Source: Synchiropus splendidus
Lineage: Eukaryota > Chordata > Actinopteri > Syngnathiformes > Callionymidae
NCBI RefSeq assembly: GCF_027744825.2
Contig: NC_071335.1
Span: 15,566,501-15,630,500 of the forward strand
Length of the DNA: 64,000 nucleotides
Reading direction: 5' to 3'
Shown piece by piece: positions 26,361 to 50,216 of the stretch. Both the position numbers and the translations under genes were made by a program. The stretch's first letter is position 1, and the number at the start of each line of letters is the position of its first letter. Under the pieces are notes generated by a model. That model had not been told where the DNA came from. It saw nothing but the letters and a program-made list of their open reading frames with translations, and made no database searches.

Positions 26361-27573
26361 CAAACATGCTAATTTTAAAAAATGAAGAAAAAAACAACTT
26401 TTTTTGGCTGTCACCAATATCGGGTTAGCTTATAAAGAATAGCATTTTCATATTTTGGCTACCTCGGAATAACCCGCAACAGCATCTATAGTTAAAATGA
26501 GACAGATAGTAAATGTTGAGTAGTATAATGATACTATCTGCTTTTAATTTGTGAAACGTAATTTACTTCCGGTATTTATTTGTCTTTGCCAGCTTGATAG
26601 CTATTAAAAGGCGACCACCGTGTTTGAACTGAAAAGTACTTCATTCAAATGTCGTGACACATACTTGGCATTTGTCGTTGTCAATGTGTAAAACTGATAT
26701 TTGATTCGCAAATGTAACTTCCTGGTCTTCTGTCTTCACGTTCATCCTGAAATTCGCTTGAGACCGACGCTAACAAACTCGTACAATTATTGAGTTTACT
26801 GACTTTTTGTTGACTTGTGTCCGCAGCAGGAAAACACAATATAACTGTGAGTTTGAGTATGTGTGTATCATTCTCCGATGACAAGGGAACGGTGTTTAAA
26901 CTTGAGTTCAGTGTTTGTGTGCGCGCGCCCGTGTGTGTGTGTTTGTGTGAGTGTTTACAGAGGTTTGAGGTAATGTGTTAACACAGACTTCAGTTGAGCG
27001 TTATCGACTCAGTAAACACACCTCTCTTGTAAACTCGCCATCCCCAAACACACACATGCAGCCACATGCCATCTTAACGCACACGCGCGCACACACCTAT
27101 GTCAATGTGTTTTGTGGGAGGAAACCAGAGTGCCCGGAAGTAACTCACGCAAGCCTATAGAGAAAATAAAAACTTCGTCATTTTTCTTCGTCATTATTGC
27201 CTTTAAGTTCCCTGCTGCAGACACAAGTTGAAAAATACCTCAATATAACACGCGCCTCCTGGTGGTTATTAAGAGAAACAGCACCTCTCCTCAATTTTAT
27301 TTTTTATTATTTATTTTTTATATTACTGAAGTACATCTTAATTGTTGCAGTTAAAAGTAGTCGTGAAAAACGTATGAAGAACCCGACAATTTTGTTGTCA
27401 ATAAAATGAAAGCAGGTTATGTTCCTAAACACGTAAGAAATGGGGAATTTAGCCAATAAGTGTGTCTTGAATCACAGCCAACCATGGCACTTTCAAAATG
27501 TCTCAGTTAGAAATATTACTATGATAATAATAATGATGAAAAAGAGTCATTTTGTGATGAAAAATTATTATTA

Positions 27574-28132
27574 TTTATTCAGAAAAAAAGCTGGTTCATC
27601 CTCACCAGTAGATGCAACTCGCTTTGGCAACATGTTCATCTTACAGTGCTTTTTCAGAGTGGGCCGACAGCAAAACTCTGCAGATGCGACTCAATATTCA
27701 GTCCTTGCAAACAACAGTGTTCCACGTCGCTCACGCTAGCATCCATATTCCAATAAATAATATACAAACTTCAAAACAAGAAAAGAAAACAACACTGCCT
27801 TCGTTCTGTACTTTAGTTCACATTTCATTTTTTTTTCTGTCTAGAAATCTATATTTCAGGAAGTTCTGTTGCAGAAATCACGGCACACAGCTGTCAGTGA
27901 AAAGGTTGATCAGGTCAAACGTAAATAACTGCAACTTTAAGAAAGATCTTGATTCCATTCATCTGCTACTTAATGCTGACGCAAATGGATCTGAAATGTG
28001 ATCCAGCCTGTTGCTAGCTTTCTCACTCTCATTGTTTTGCTCCACAAACCCAGAGACTTAGAGAAGTGGGGTGTTTTTAAAAGGCCCCCCCCCGGCTGCT
28101 GCCATCTGTCTCATCCTCCACCGTCACCGCTC
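27574..28132 (-). other. srl: srl 3' UTR with candidate poly(A) signal
   Basis: Non-coding sequence after the srl stop codon. AATAAA on the minus strand at 27579-27574, about 555 bases past the stop, is the first clear poly(A) signal; others follow near 27310. Confidence 0.45.
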
Positions 28133-38781
<10,649 letters not shown>

Positions 38782-38817
38782 CTTTGCTGCCAGGGGCCTT
38801 CGCTTCATCTCCACGCG

Positions 38818-38826
38818 ATATATATA
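38818..38826 (-). promoter_or_regulatory. srl: srl TATA box
   Basis: TATATATAT on the minus strand, followed by CGCG. Transcription would start about 30 bases downstream, near 38796. That excludes the in-frame ATG at 38808 and leaves the ATG at 38781, which opens a perfect signal peptide. A TATA promoter fits a strongly expressed muscle gene. Confidence 0.65.
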
Positions 38827-40108
38827 CCCCTCATGCTGAAGGTCGGAGGTCACAGCACAGGAGGTGGGGCGAAGCAACTGCTCCCATGTCAGCAGCCATT
38901 GTGTGTCGCAGCAGCTGCCCGGGCCACTCGGAACATGGTTCCCTTATGATGAGTCTAAATCTGGAATCTATCTGTGGGCAAAAATGAAGTACAGTTACAG
39001 TGGACAGTAAAATACTTCACAGGCTACAGCTCAAACATGTTTATGACATTCATATGTAGACATTTTCCTTTTTATTCAGATTGTGATGAATTATGCCAGA
39101 GGTTTAGTAATTTTAATTTTAAACATTATTTCAGATTTTATTTCACATTTATTCATGAAAAATGATCATAAACATATTTCCTCCAGCTTGTTTTGGTGTC
39201 TGCAGTATCCAGCGAGTAGCAATGATTCTGAAGATACAGCCACACTAACCTCACTGGGCTTCACATCTCCACATTTATATTTTATTGCTATCAAGACAAA
39301 ACGGTTGTAGACAAAACCAACAAAATAAATCAATGTAGGATCAAGGATCAAAACTCACTTAAATAAAAAGTTTCAGACTTCATCCTTCTATAAGAATTCA
39401 TGTTGAAAATAATAAACATCACCATAAATAAACATATTATTCCTGTGTATTAGCCACGTAATTACTCATTATACACAGTAGACATGTGCCCCATCTAATG
39501 TGTAACACACTATTCCAACTTCTGATTAAAAATAAAAACAAATTGTGGCTAAAGATTTAATAGTTTGAATTTCTAATGGCACAGAAACACCAGATGGATC
39601 AGCTAAAAAGCACCATTGTCATTTTTTTTTAATTGGCAAAACAAATGTTCATTTAAAAAAAATGAAGTTTCTAAACGTCAGACAAGAAACTTGAAATATG
39701 GACTAATGAAAACATTTTCAGAGAAGTGATATTACTGTTTAAAGTATTTAGCCTTGACTTTCACTTGAAAAGAAATAAGGGGGGACAAGGTTTCAAAGTT
39801 TCCATAAACAGAACCTTTAATTGAAGATGTTTCTGTGCTTTATTCTGCATTCAGAGAGTCTGTTGGAGAATGTTGCAATAAGTGCTTAGTTTTATTCTTA
39901 TACTGAAGCCTCTCTTTCTAGAAAATTAATGCTTGTGGTTCAACTGCCAAAACTGCTTGAGAGGGTTGTTAAGAGGAGAGTGCAGGCAGGGTGGATCAGC
40001 TGAGCACAGATCTCGAAAATATAACAAAATTACACAATTCTACTTTGCGGCTTTGTTCAGGTTGTAATGAAGCAATACACAACAGAGTGCAATAAAAAAG
40101 GTACAAAT
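38827..40108. other. srl-tfap4 intergenic region
   Basis: AT-rich, no supported gene or RNA. The part next to 38830 would be the srl upstream promoter. Confidence 0.7.
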
Positions 40109-42216
40109 TTTATTTTTTTATATTTCCAAAGGCCTAGTCACCCAAGTATTTTTATAAACAAAATATAACAGCTTCTCATCATGGACTGACAAAAACAAAG
40201 AAATTAAAAAAACAGATGCTTGTCACCAAAAATGTTAAGAGATAGATGAAAATAAAGAAAGGAAAGACATTTTTTGTATCACAGAAAAGAGCTTGGTAAT
40301 AAAAAAGAGAACCTCAACACTGAACCAGGCAGTACAGAACAGCAAGTGCTTCATATTGAACTCACCAAAAAAAAAAAACAAAAAAAAAAAACAGTGCTGC
40401 AACAAGAAGTACTGAAATATTAGACTCCAACGTTTCGCCTGTTGGCTGCAGCGGCGTGTCACCAAAAATTCACAACAACAAATAACAGCCACTCTCACAG
40501 CCCCCCCTAAAAAAACTGGCGGATGAAACTTAAGGTAGTGAAGTGTTTCACAAGAGAGATTCAATTCCACGCTGAAAGAAACTGTCTGTAAATGGCTGTC
40601 TTACACGAAGAGAACGTCGATTAGTAACATGCATTCGGTTGGCAACGGAACATACGAGATCAAAAGCAGACACAAATAAAAAGGAATGTTTACAGCATCG
40701 TGTCAAGAGCATCTAATAGAGCTTGAAGCAGGGGTTCCAGTCAAGTTCCAGAAACATTGTAAGCAATACAACATGCGGTGGACCGAGCCAGTTGCTTTGA
40801 ATGCAGTATTTCTTTTCTCCAATTCCTGCATTTAAAATACACCACAATGCACCCATGTGTGCAGCTGCAGCACAGTCAAATAGGAGCCAGATATCCTCCA
40901 GTATTTACTCTTCCTGAACTGCGAGAATCTTGGCGTCATCAGCAGAGCACCACCTTTACTGTTAGTTTGAGTGGACTGTTCCACAGTGTATTTCTAGAAA
41001 CACACAGCTATCAATGATGCATAGATTTCATCATCTTATGTCGTATGTGTAAGTGCTGAATATTGAATTGCATAATAACCAAGTGCAAATTCACCAACCG
41101 TCACATGAAAAAGAAAAACAAATGCACTGGCAAGAAGGTCCAGAAGAGTGGCGTGCTGGTCGAATCATGTGGACTGGCGGACGTTCATCAGGAATAACTC
41201 GTGTTGGGATTTAAAAACTACTTGCTTCTGACTTTGGTAGTGAAGAGTGAGGGCGCACCCTCCGTGCCTGAAGAACTGCACGCGCTTCGTATTACCTGGA
41301 CGTTAACAACAGAACTACCAGTTCCTTTATGAAAATTCATAACCGCTTCAAATATCTCCCATCAAGTTGCACCCAGAGTGAGAAAAATCTGGGTGGAGTT
41401 CATGTTGATATGTACCGTTTCATTATTTAAAGAAGGATATTTCATTCATTCATTCATTGGAACAGATGAATCATAAATTCAAGTCCAAGAAGGAGGATAA
41501 CTGCTGCGCGGGGTTCCAACGCTTCCAATAATCGGTGCTGATACACAGCTGGATTATCGCAGTTTTCATCTGGAGCAAACTCATTCGTGTATAAATTCAG
41601 CCATTTCTAAATTTCAGTAACCCGAGACGGACGCCTGATACCAAAAGAAAATGACTTGGAGGGGAAAAAAAAAAGAAAAACCTCACACACTTAGCAAAGA
41701 CAATAACATCGATTGATCAACAGCTTATCATTCAGGGCTAAATCAAAACACATTAGACACTTATTTCAAGTAAATCAGACATGAACTTATTTTCTCCCCA
41801 AATTTTTCAATTGAATTTGATTTTTGGCCATAAGGGTCGCGCTAGCAAATGCCTTCAGATGGAGGTCGCCACCCTAAGGTTTGGATGGAAACACCAGCAG
41901 CGGCGTGATTCGTGTGTTGTTACATTCAGTATATTGTCGCTTGTGAAGTGGCAGCAGAGCAATACTGACCGATGATGACGCTGGGAACAAGAACTGGGAA
42001 CGTGACCGTCAAGATTTCTTTTGAACACAGAGACGCTTGAGTCTTTAAGTAGCACCTACGCATCCTAGCGGGCCATCGATCTTCAGCTGGAGACTGAACG
42101 AGAGCTTCACTACTGGGTTCTGGAGTTTTAAAAAAGCGAATGGTTTTTGTTTCAGAGTAGTCGGGCTCCTGGAGGCCAATCTTACACAAACGTTTGTATG
42201 TTGGTTCCGTGGACCA
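40109..42216 (-). other. tfap4: tfap4 3' UTR with poly(A) signal
   Basis: About 2.1 kb after the tfap4 stop codon with no coding signal. AATAAA on the minus strand at 40114-40109 is a good candidate poly(A) signal for the distal end. The extent of the UTR is inferred. Confidence 0.45.
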
Positions 42217-45200
42217 TCAGTTCATCGAGCAGTCCTCGCCCTCTGTGTCCGTGTCTGTGTCTGAGCCCACGGTGTCCATGGCGACGTGACTGGGGCTAAC
42301 AATGACCGCGCGCCTCTGCTCCTCCTCGGCGCTCGCTCTCCTCTTCTGAGTGCGTTCGATGTGATGGATGGCCTAGCACGAAGGACACAACGTTCACCAT
42401 CAACTCTGCGTGGACTGGACAACGGAGTGAGAGACAATACCTGCACTATGGTGTCCAGGTTCTGCCTGGACGTCGACACGGAGGTGGTGTGAACGGTGGG
42501 GCTCACGGTCACCACGTTGACATGGTGGTGCTGGCTTAGTGTTGGAGCAGGGACAATCACTGTCGGGTGGTGTGTGGAGGCGGGCGGAGCCAGCACCTAG
42601 ATACACAACACACACGCTGGTCAACACCAAACACACCGCCCGAAACATATGGAGCAGACTGCTGACCAAACCACCTGCATGGAACAGAGCAGGCTCATTC
42701 TAAGCAGCCTCCAGCTGTAGCACACTCACTGGTGCAGCCAGTTACCGTTTTCCAAGTCATTTTCTTCGTGTAATAAACATTCAAAAGCTTGCACCACATT
42801 CAGAGCTGAAACCCCACCCACAGACTTGCTCCCTTGCAGGAAACTCATCGCTTGGACTTTGTACTGCATCGAATGCTTGGCAGTTATCGTACCAAGAGGA
42901 GGCCTGTACAACTCCTGAACTTTGCGGCAGGTTTCATGCCTTTGTTTGGACGCTCCAAACGCACAAGCGGTTCGCCAGAAACAAGTTTGAGGTTTATGTA
43001 CTAAAAGCTGTCAACAAAATACATGCAGAAGACGACAAAAACAATTCAGGTCACACAAGTTGGAGGGAAACTGCTTCCATCATTTTGAAGCTCAACTATC
43101 CAGCGAAAGAGAAGAGGCAGGAAGAAATGCAGTCCTTGTGATCGACCATGCGATGTTTTACCTGCGGACTGTGTGTCTGTCTGTCCGCCGCTTGAATCTG
43201 CTGCAGCCGTAACAACGTCTGGCTCTGGATCAGCGCCTGCTCCTCTTCCACCTGTTGAGTGATGACCTTCAGGCGCTCTGGGTGAAGCTGGGTGTCCATA
43301 GATCGCACCTGAGCACAGACATGTTGTCACCGCACGGGCCTGGATCTGAAAATGGTGACTACCACGCCATTATTTTTTCCAGCCCTGACTCTCCAATGTT
43401 ATTCTCTTGGATGAGACACATTATGAAAACTGTGTGCACAATGAAGTGCAACAAAAAGTGAAAAAAGCTTGATGACACACAACAAAAAGAGGCTTCTTCA
43501 AAAGCAAGTCTGGCAACCAGCCCGCTGTCTTCCTGTTTGAGTTTCATGTTTGTTTTTAACCACCAGCTTCTCTACTTGACTTGTTGTTCAGGTTGATCCA
43601 GGAATCATGAGTCAGTTAAGCAGGACACATGGATTCTCTTGAATGAGGGTTAGCACCCTCTCAGGTGGGCTGATCATCATAATTATGATTATTTATAATG
43701 ACTGCGCCCTTTTAAGAGGGTTATTAATGCATCACAACATGCTGAAGTTTCAGCAGCGGCAGGGACGGCGAGGTGTGAGCTCCTGAATTTTCCACCTTCT
43801 GGGCTCTTCTAGCACCCAGCTTATGCACACTCCCAGAACATCCTGCCACTGCTGCCAAACTCTTCTCATACGTTCCAAACTGGAGAGAGAGTTCTTGGTG
43901 TCTGATTCAGCCGTCGACATGGCAAACCGCACCATCTGTCTTGGTCTCACCTGCTCTTCCAGCTGCATGCGAGCAGAGCGCTCTCTGTCCAGTTGCTGCC
44001 TCAGTTCCAGCATTTCCCTCCTCAGCTCCTCCCCCTTCTCCTCCTCGAGAGCGTCTGGAGAGCCGATCCCTTCGTCTTTCTCTTCCGCCCGCTTCCTCTT
44101 AGGTGATGAGCCGCTGAACTCCTGCGGCCACGCAGAGAAGCAGAGCGATGTAAAGGCTGATTACGGCGCAACATGTTCATCCACATTCTCCGACGCAGGG
44201 CGCATTCGAGCTGCCGGCAGCAGGGAGGGAAATGGTCTGAAACAGCTCACTATCACAGCAGAAAAATATTCTGTACGGAATAAGCTTATGCTGTCCGCAG
44301 TGGGAGCTGCTGAATTTGAACTCTGAACAACTGGGAAACTATTTTCCAGAAACTACATTTAAATAAAAAACACTCTATACTTAAATACATATTAGGGTGA
44401 AAAGGTTTTTCTCCATCTCCAGCAGTGAGAAAAACAAATGCAAATTGTATTCCAAATACGCTCAATACCTCTGTTTTGTTTTACATTTGACAAACAAATA
44501 CACTACTAACTGAACAGCTGTGTTTTACATGCAACGGAGATTCATATATAGGGAGCAACAGATGTGCAGCAGCTTAAAGATGGAGATGAGGACTTACCTG
44601 AATGAAGCGTTTCAGCTGGTTGTTCTGTGCCAGGAGTGTTGTCTTTTCCTGTTCCAAGGCGAAGATGTAGTCAGCGGTCTGCTGCAGGATGGCCGCCTGG
44701 CGACAATAACAAAGGCATGACAAAATGTTTTTGGTTACACAACACATATATCCAATGATAAAAAACTGAAAGGAACCTATATGAATGTCGGAATGAGTGT
44801 TGCTTTACCTTGCTGAGCTTCTCTCCATCTGTGTGAGGCAACAGTGTTTTCAGTGACTGGAAGCCAGCGTTGATGCTCTGCATGCGCCGGCGTTCGTTGC
44901 TGTTGGCGATCTCCCGACGGATCCGTCGCTCCTGGTCCTGTGCCGTCTCTGGACTCAGAGGTATGTTGGCCAAGCTGGGAGGGAGACATGACAAAACAAT
45001 GTCAGTAATACGTAATGAAGTCTGAAAGGAATCATAACTTTTATAACCTTAGAGATAAAAGCACAAAGTCCAAGACACTTTCACTACTGAGAAACAACTG
45101 GCGAAAACCTAAGGTGAAGAAGGGATGGAAACCAGGAGCTAACAAGGAAATACGCGAATTACTCAGTGCTTAATATGGTACCGTCCTGTCCAACACGGCC

Positions 45201-47267
45201 TAACTGTGGCACGACTTCCTGGTTTATTCGTGACATTTGCTATGTAAATCAAGCGTTTACGTCAAGGGGCCACATTGAAATCAAACATAGCATTTAGAAA
45301 GGTTGCAGTTTCTGATGTCATATTCAAACAGTTGAGCTGTTCATCTGATCGATTTACTTTATTATTTTATTATGGAATATGGGACTTCAGTCTACAATAA
45401 AATACAGGCCATTTCAATACATCTCTTTATAGAGACATAACTTTCCTGTCCATTTTCTTGAAGGTTTAGGTCTTTGCTAACCTAAAACTGGGACTTAATT
45501 TCCCACAGATTTTAATGACGATGCATGTTCCGCATTTCAAATAACAGATGTTATTTATTTATATTCTTTTTCAATCCACCAAACTCTACTTTGAAGTATA
45601 CAGCCTTTTTACAACTGATGCAATTGTGTAACCTTATGTGAGGAAAAGCACTTAAACCTACAGGGTGACACAAAGTAAAACATGACCTTAATGCATTCCT
45701 GAACCTGGGATCTTGAAGGTCTTTCAAGTTGAAATGAACTCTGTTACCTCTCTCGCACACACATGCACACACCATATCATAAAGTAAAGCAGGGCTGCAA
45801 CCACTAGTCAACACAGTCGACTTATCAGTCGCCTTCTGCTGAGCATCAGGACAAACAGTAATTCAAACAACATTTTGTGCTATTAAAAGTGTTAACCTTC
45901 AAAACATGCCACCATGACTGCAGTGTAAATAGAATATAGATCCATATAAATACAAATGTATGTAAATTGTTGTGACACTTAAAGTGTCAAATGGCGTTTT
46001 GAAACTTAAGAATGTAATGTTCATTGCACAAAATGTGGTGTGAAAGGTTTGTTTCCTTTGTGAAATGGTCCTTTATTTGAATGTTTTGAAGTATGGGACA
46101 GAAGTGTGTACAACGATCGGACGAGTCTGTGTGTTCATCAACCTGTACACGCTGACAAGTTCACTCAGAAGGTCGGTGACCAGTTAAAATGAGTAAGTGA
46201 AGTCAGAAAGAATAAGCTGGAGACGCATATTATGCTCATAAAATGTGTGTGGGGGGAAAATAGCTCAAAATTATTGCGCTACGGGGGGATGAAGGTAGTA
46301 ATCTTTGGCCAGCATCTAGTGCTTTTATAGAAATCGACCTTGGTAAGAGAGCCAGTCGACAGATGTCCCCTGAAATCTGGTGTTTACTTCCAGCGTGACC
46401 GCCGTGGGGCGCGTCGCGCAGCGTGGACGGTAGCCGCCGTGAAATGGAAACTCCTCCTCCCCACCTCCACCCCCCTCGACTGCACGGAGAACAATGCCTG
46501 CTCTCGCTAGCCTCCAGCTAAAATGCTAACCCTCTTCCACAGCACATGCGTCTAAACACGCCGACCGTGAAAACTCTCGACACTTCTCACGCCTTTAACG
46601 TCAACTAAGACGACGGATACAACACAAACCGTGCGGTCGGCGCTAGTGAACACGCTGTTTAGCCGAATGAAGCTACATTAGCACCGGCCACACGCGTGGC
46701 TCTTTTCCAAAATGCATTGTTTGTATGGTGTCCAATTCAAATACGCGCTGACGGACGAGTCACGCGTCAACACGTTGTTCGGTGAGAAACAAAGAAGGTT
46801 CATTAAACTGCCCACACGGCGACAAAAAAGGCGATTCGTGTGGAGCAGCCCGACCACCACGTGGTTGTCTCCAAACGGGAAGCGAGTGTCGCCACTTCGC
46901 GTCCTTTATTGACATGTTTCGCGGCTACCAGCGAACATAGACGCAGCACAGCCGTGTTCGGGACGTGTGGCCACCGAACGAGCAAGGAAGACTAGGGGAA
47001 ATGTGAGTTGACGTTGCAGCGATCATGTGAACAACAAGCGGGTCCTGACTCGCCGTTGCTGCTGCTGCTGCCAGGGCACCACGGGCTAGCGGCTAACATG
47101 CTAACACACACACGAGCGGAGGCACGCTCGCCACGCTCAACAAGAAGCCCATTGGAATCGCTCTCGCGGCTCGGTACTGACCTGCACAGGCCTCCGATCA
47201 CATCCTTCTCCGTCTTCTTAAACTGCTGCAAGGACGCTATTTTCTCTGTCATCATGAAATATTCCAT
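42217..47267 (-). CDS. tfap4: transcription factor AP-4 (bHLH leucine zipper)
   Basis: Nuclear bHLH-zipper protein that homodimerises and binds the E-box CAGCTG, acting in proliferation and MYC-linked programmes. Seven coding exons: 47267-47182, 44974-44809, 44696-44598, 44121-43951, 43308-43162, 42596-42441 and 42372-42217. All phases agree and give 326 residues (human 338). The start MEYFMMTEKIASLQQFKKTE matches the human N-terminus, which decides the start inside a longer open frame. The basic region RRIRREIANSNERRRM lies at about 45-60, with the E-box-contacting glutamate at 56. Helix-loop-helix and the first zipper follow to about 117, and a second Leu/Gln-rich coiled coil spans about 155-220. 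A His/Pro-rich stretch, the conserved SVSTSRQNLDTIVQ, and an acidic Asp/Thr tail end the protein. Its place beside srl matches human TFAP4. Confidence 0.96.
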
Positions 47268-47600
47268 GCTTTCGCAGCCAGCCTCGAAAAGTCCGTGCGC
47301 GCTGCTGTCTCGCTCCTCTTCCAAACAAACACCGGTGTTTTCCACGAAGCCTCGCTACTGTCGATCCGACATGTCGCCTTCAAAGATGGAGATGTAAATA
47401 GCTGCGAGGAACAAAAGTTGAAGCTGTGTTTCTGTCTACAGCTGATGGGGTTCCCTCCAATGTGTGTGTGTGTGGCTCCTTGCCTCCGCCTACTACGTGT
47501 GTGTGTGTCGGTGTGTGAGCGAGAGAGAGGCGGGAAACAGCTGGTTGGAATCAGAGCTACGTTTTTTCTTCACAACGAAAAAAAGCCCCCTGAGTCATTG
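47268..47600 (-). promoter_or_regulatory. tfap4: tfap4 5' UTR and promoter region
   Basis: Sequence upstream of the start codon, adjoining a CpG-rich zone that extends through exon 1 into intron 1 (about 46380-47400). No TATA box is evident. A short alternating GT run and a purine run (GAGAGAGAGG) lie near 47460-47530. Confidence 0.5.
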
Positions 47601-48515
47601 TGCGACTACAGCGCTCTCGCAACAACAGCACGACGGAATAAGACACACAGAAAATAAAGAAGGGTATCCGCAAGAACATTCTCAAGCCAATTAAAATGTA
47701 TAGATGAGACGTGGATATAATATTGATATATAACATTCTGTTATTAGAAGGCAACGTGCTGCCATTTTCAGTGGTGAGGCGTCACTTCACTTGTACCTCA
47801 AGGTCAAATTCGTCTGATACCCAGGAAGTTAAGGGAGAGTCAACAAATGTTCATGTGTTTGCTTGAATCAGACAGTTACGGTTATTTGTACACGGATATT
47901 TATTCTGTTACACGGCAAACAGTTTCATTCAAACCATTCTGCCATATAGCATGGAAAGAAATACTATAGAAAATAGAATAATAATAATAATGAATAATAA
48001 AAAAAAAAAATAATGTTTTTTTCTGGGATTTTTATTTTTTATTTTTAAAGAGAGGTTTTAGAAGTTGGGCTTTTTTCAGATGATGGAGGAACATTATTAT
48101 TATTATTATTATTTGACTTGATCAAAGAAAGCATTTTATAGTGATTGAACCCATATTTTAAATCTGATGAAGCGTATCGACCTAAATGAATGAATACATT
48201 CAAACGGACTGAATGTCACACACACACACACACGGACACACTTGTGTTAATTGAATGGGAAACACCCGATATCCAATAGCGCAGTGAACGCATCACCGCT
48301 GGTCACCAGTCACCACCGAAACTGGTCACCAGTTCATGTACATTTCCTTAGAGTTCAATATGACCCGTCAGCATGGTCTCACTGAAGGAGAGTTGTGGGT
48401 TCGATGCAAAAGAACCACTAGATGTCACTGTAAACTTTGATTTTAAACTTTGGAATTATGTTTAACCGATGCCCTCATTCGGGAAGGAAGTCCTTGAGTT
48501 AATCAAATGAGTCTT

Positions 48516-48516
48516 G

Positions 48517-48568
<52 letters not shown>
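48516..48568. repeat. (ATA)n microsatellite
   Basis: About 17 copies of the ATA/AAT trinucleotide. Confidence 0.95.
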
Positions 48569-49472
48569 GTCAACATATTTGACATTCAAAATAGATAACA
48601 AAAATAATTACACACCACCAAAACTGTGGCCAAAACACACATTTATTCTTGGGCTTGCAATTTATTTTAGATTATTTTACTTTTTAAAAACACACAGCAA
48701 TATTTGAAAGTAAATGTCCACATTGCATTTCTGTGCATGTGTCGGCATATAACTGGATAAAGACACCGACAGTAGCAGGCCTGAAAGGATGCTTATATTG
48801 GAGCAGACCCCAAACTATATCTCCTCTTCAGTCCAAAGAGGAAGGTAGAATGAAAGGTCTTAGTGCTGCGTCCATTATAATCCAAAAGTATGGAATATAG
48901 ACAGTGAGTGATTTCAGCTTTCATCCTCTCACTGCACCCTGTTAACTCCTTTGCCACAAGAAGCCACATTTTTCAATTGGAATGAATTTGGTATATTACT
49001 GAATCAAATGATGGACTCATACATACATTTAAACAACAAAATATTGTTTATTTTGCATCAGCTTGAGCACAACAAAAAGAGCACAACAAATCACGATGGT
49101 GTCTATATTCCAGTTTTTATATCACCTTATTTAAAACTAAAGGTCTTTTCATGTCTTGAAAATATTTGTCTTAAAATGAAACTTGCCCCCCATAAGTCCA
49201 AGTAACGTATTCTCAGCGGATTCTCGGTTTGTTGTTGTTGTTGTTATCATCCTAGCTGCCACGTGTCTTGTGCATCAGTGGGATCAGTGGACCAGGAACT
49301 GCTGCACTGACAAAGGTTCCATGTTGTCTGGACAGCAAACTGTTCAATTAAATTATAACGATTAAATGCTTAAATATTTTAACGTGTTTTTTTTGTAATT
49401 AATTAATCGTATTTAACTCGTTAAAGTCCCACCACTGGTATATTTACAATTTGTTGCGATGACATAACTCGG

Positions 49473-49485
49473 CCAGCAGGTGGCG
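49473..49485 (+). promoter_or_regulatory. CTCF-motif-like site
   Basis: CCAGCAGGTGGCG fits every position of the CTCF core consensus CCASYAGRKGGCR and is preceded by GG, as in the full motif. It lies in the gap between tfap4 and mvb12a. Occupancy is unknown. Confidence 0.4.
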
Positions 49486-49747
49486 GAATCAACTCCGTTC
49501 ATCCTACTACTACACACTTCTAAATGAACACTCGCGGCAAGATTTTAGACTTATGAGCGATGTTGATAATTTAAGCAGCATTATAGATCTCACTCAGGAG
49601 TAGCAACGCCTCCGATGGACGACCTGCACTTGTTATTTTTAAAAGTCAACGGCTGGACGTTGGTCTTTCACTCTTCAGTATGTTATGGAGATGTTTCGTC
49701 TTGTTCACACTGTAGATGACTCTTGAGACATTAATTTTTTTTAAAAT

Positions 49748-50216
49748 TTTATTTAGATATTCTTGATTTTGTAAATACAGAGTACAGTGATAAATATCCA
49801 TACCTCTCAGCAGTGAATATAAAAAAAGAGATGCTTCACATACACGTTTAGAAAAAGCCACTTCTCTCCAAACTGAAAAACAGGTCACTTTTTACATTAA
49901 AATGATCGCTGACTTGTAGATACAGAACGGCATCTGACTGCATCACGTGCAACAAGTCAATCAAGTCTCAGTTCTGCCGGTAACTAAGCCAAAAAATGTC
50001 AGTTACAGACAGGATTATGCCCTAAAAAGAATAATATAACCCAGTTTTGCCCTTTAGAGTCAAACGTCTTTGGCATTGAGGAATTTACCAAGCCCAAAAT
50101 TTGTAGCAACAAAATGAAACAGGAAAAACATGAAGTGTTCCACTGGAGCTGGACTGTTTGATGATTACATAGACACGTATTTAGTGTGATTTGGGGTTTG
50201 ATGTAAAGTGCAAAGG
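49748..50216 (-). other. mvb12a: mvb12a 3' UTR with candidate poly(A) signal
   Basis: Non-coding sequence after the mvb12a stop. AATAAA on the minus strand at 49753-49748 lies about 465 bases past the stop. Confidence 0.5.

Larger units (their letters stand above)
47601..49747. other. tfap4-mvb12a intergenic region (linkage-group junction)
   Basis: AT-rich sequence without a supported gene. It contains an (ATA)n tract at 48516-48568, short TTA and CA runs, and a strong CTCF-like motif at 49473-49485. This gap separates genes whose human orthologues lie on chromosomes 16 and 19. Confidence 0.65.
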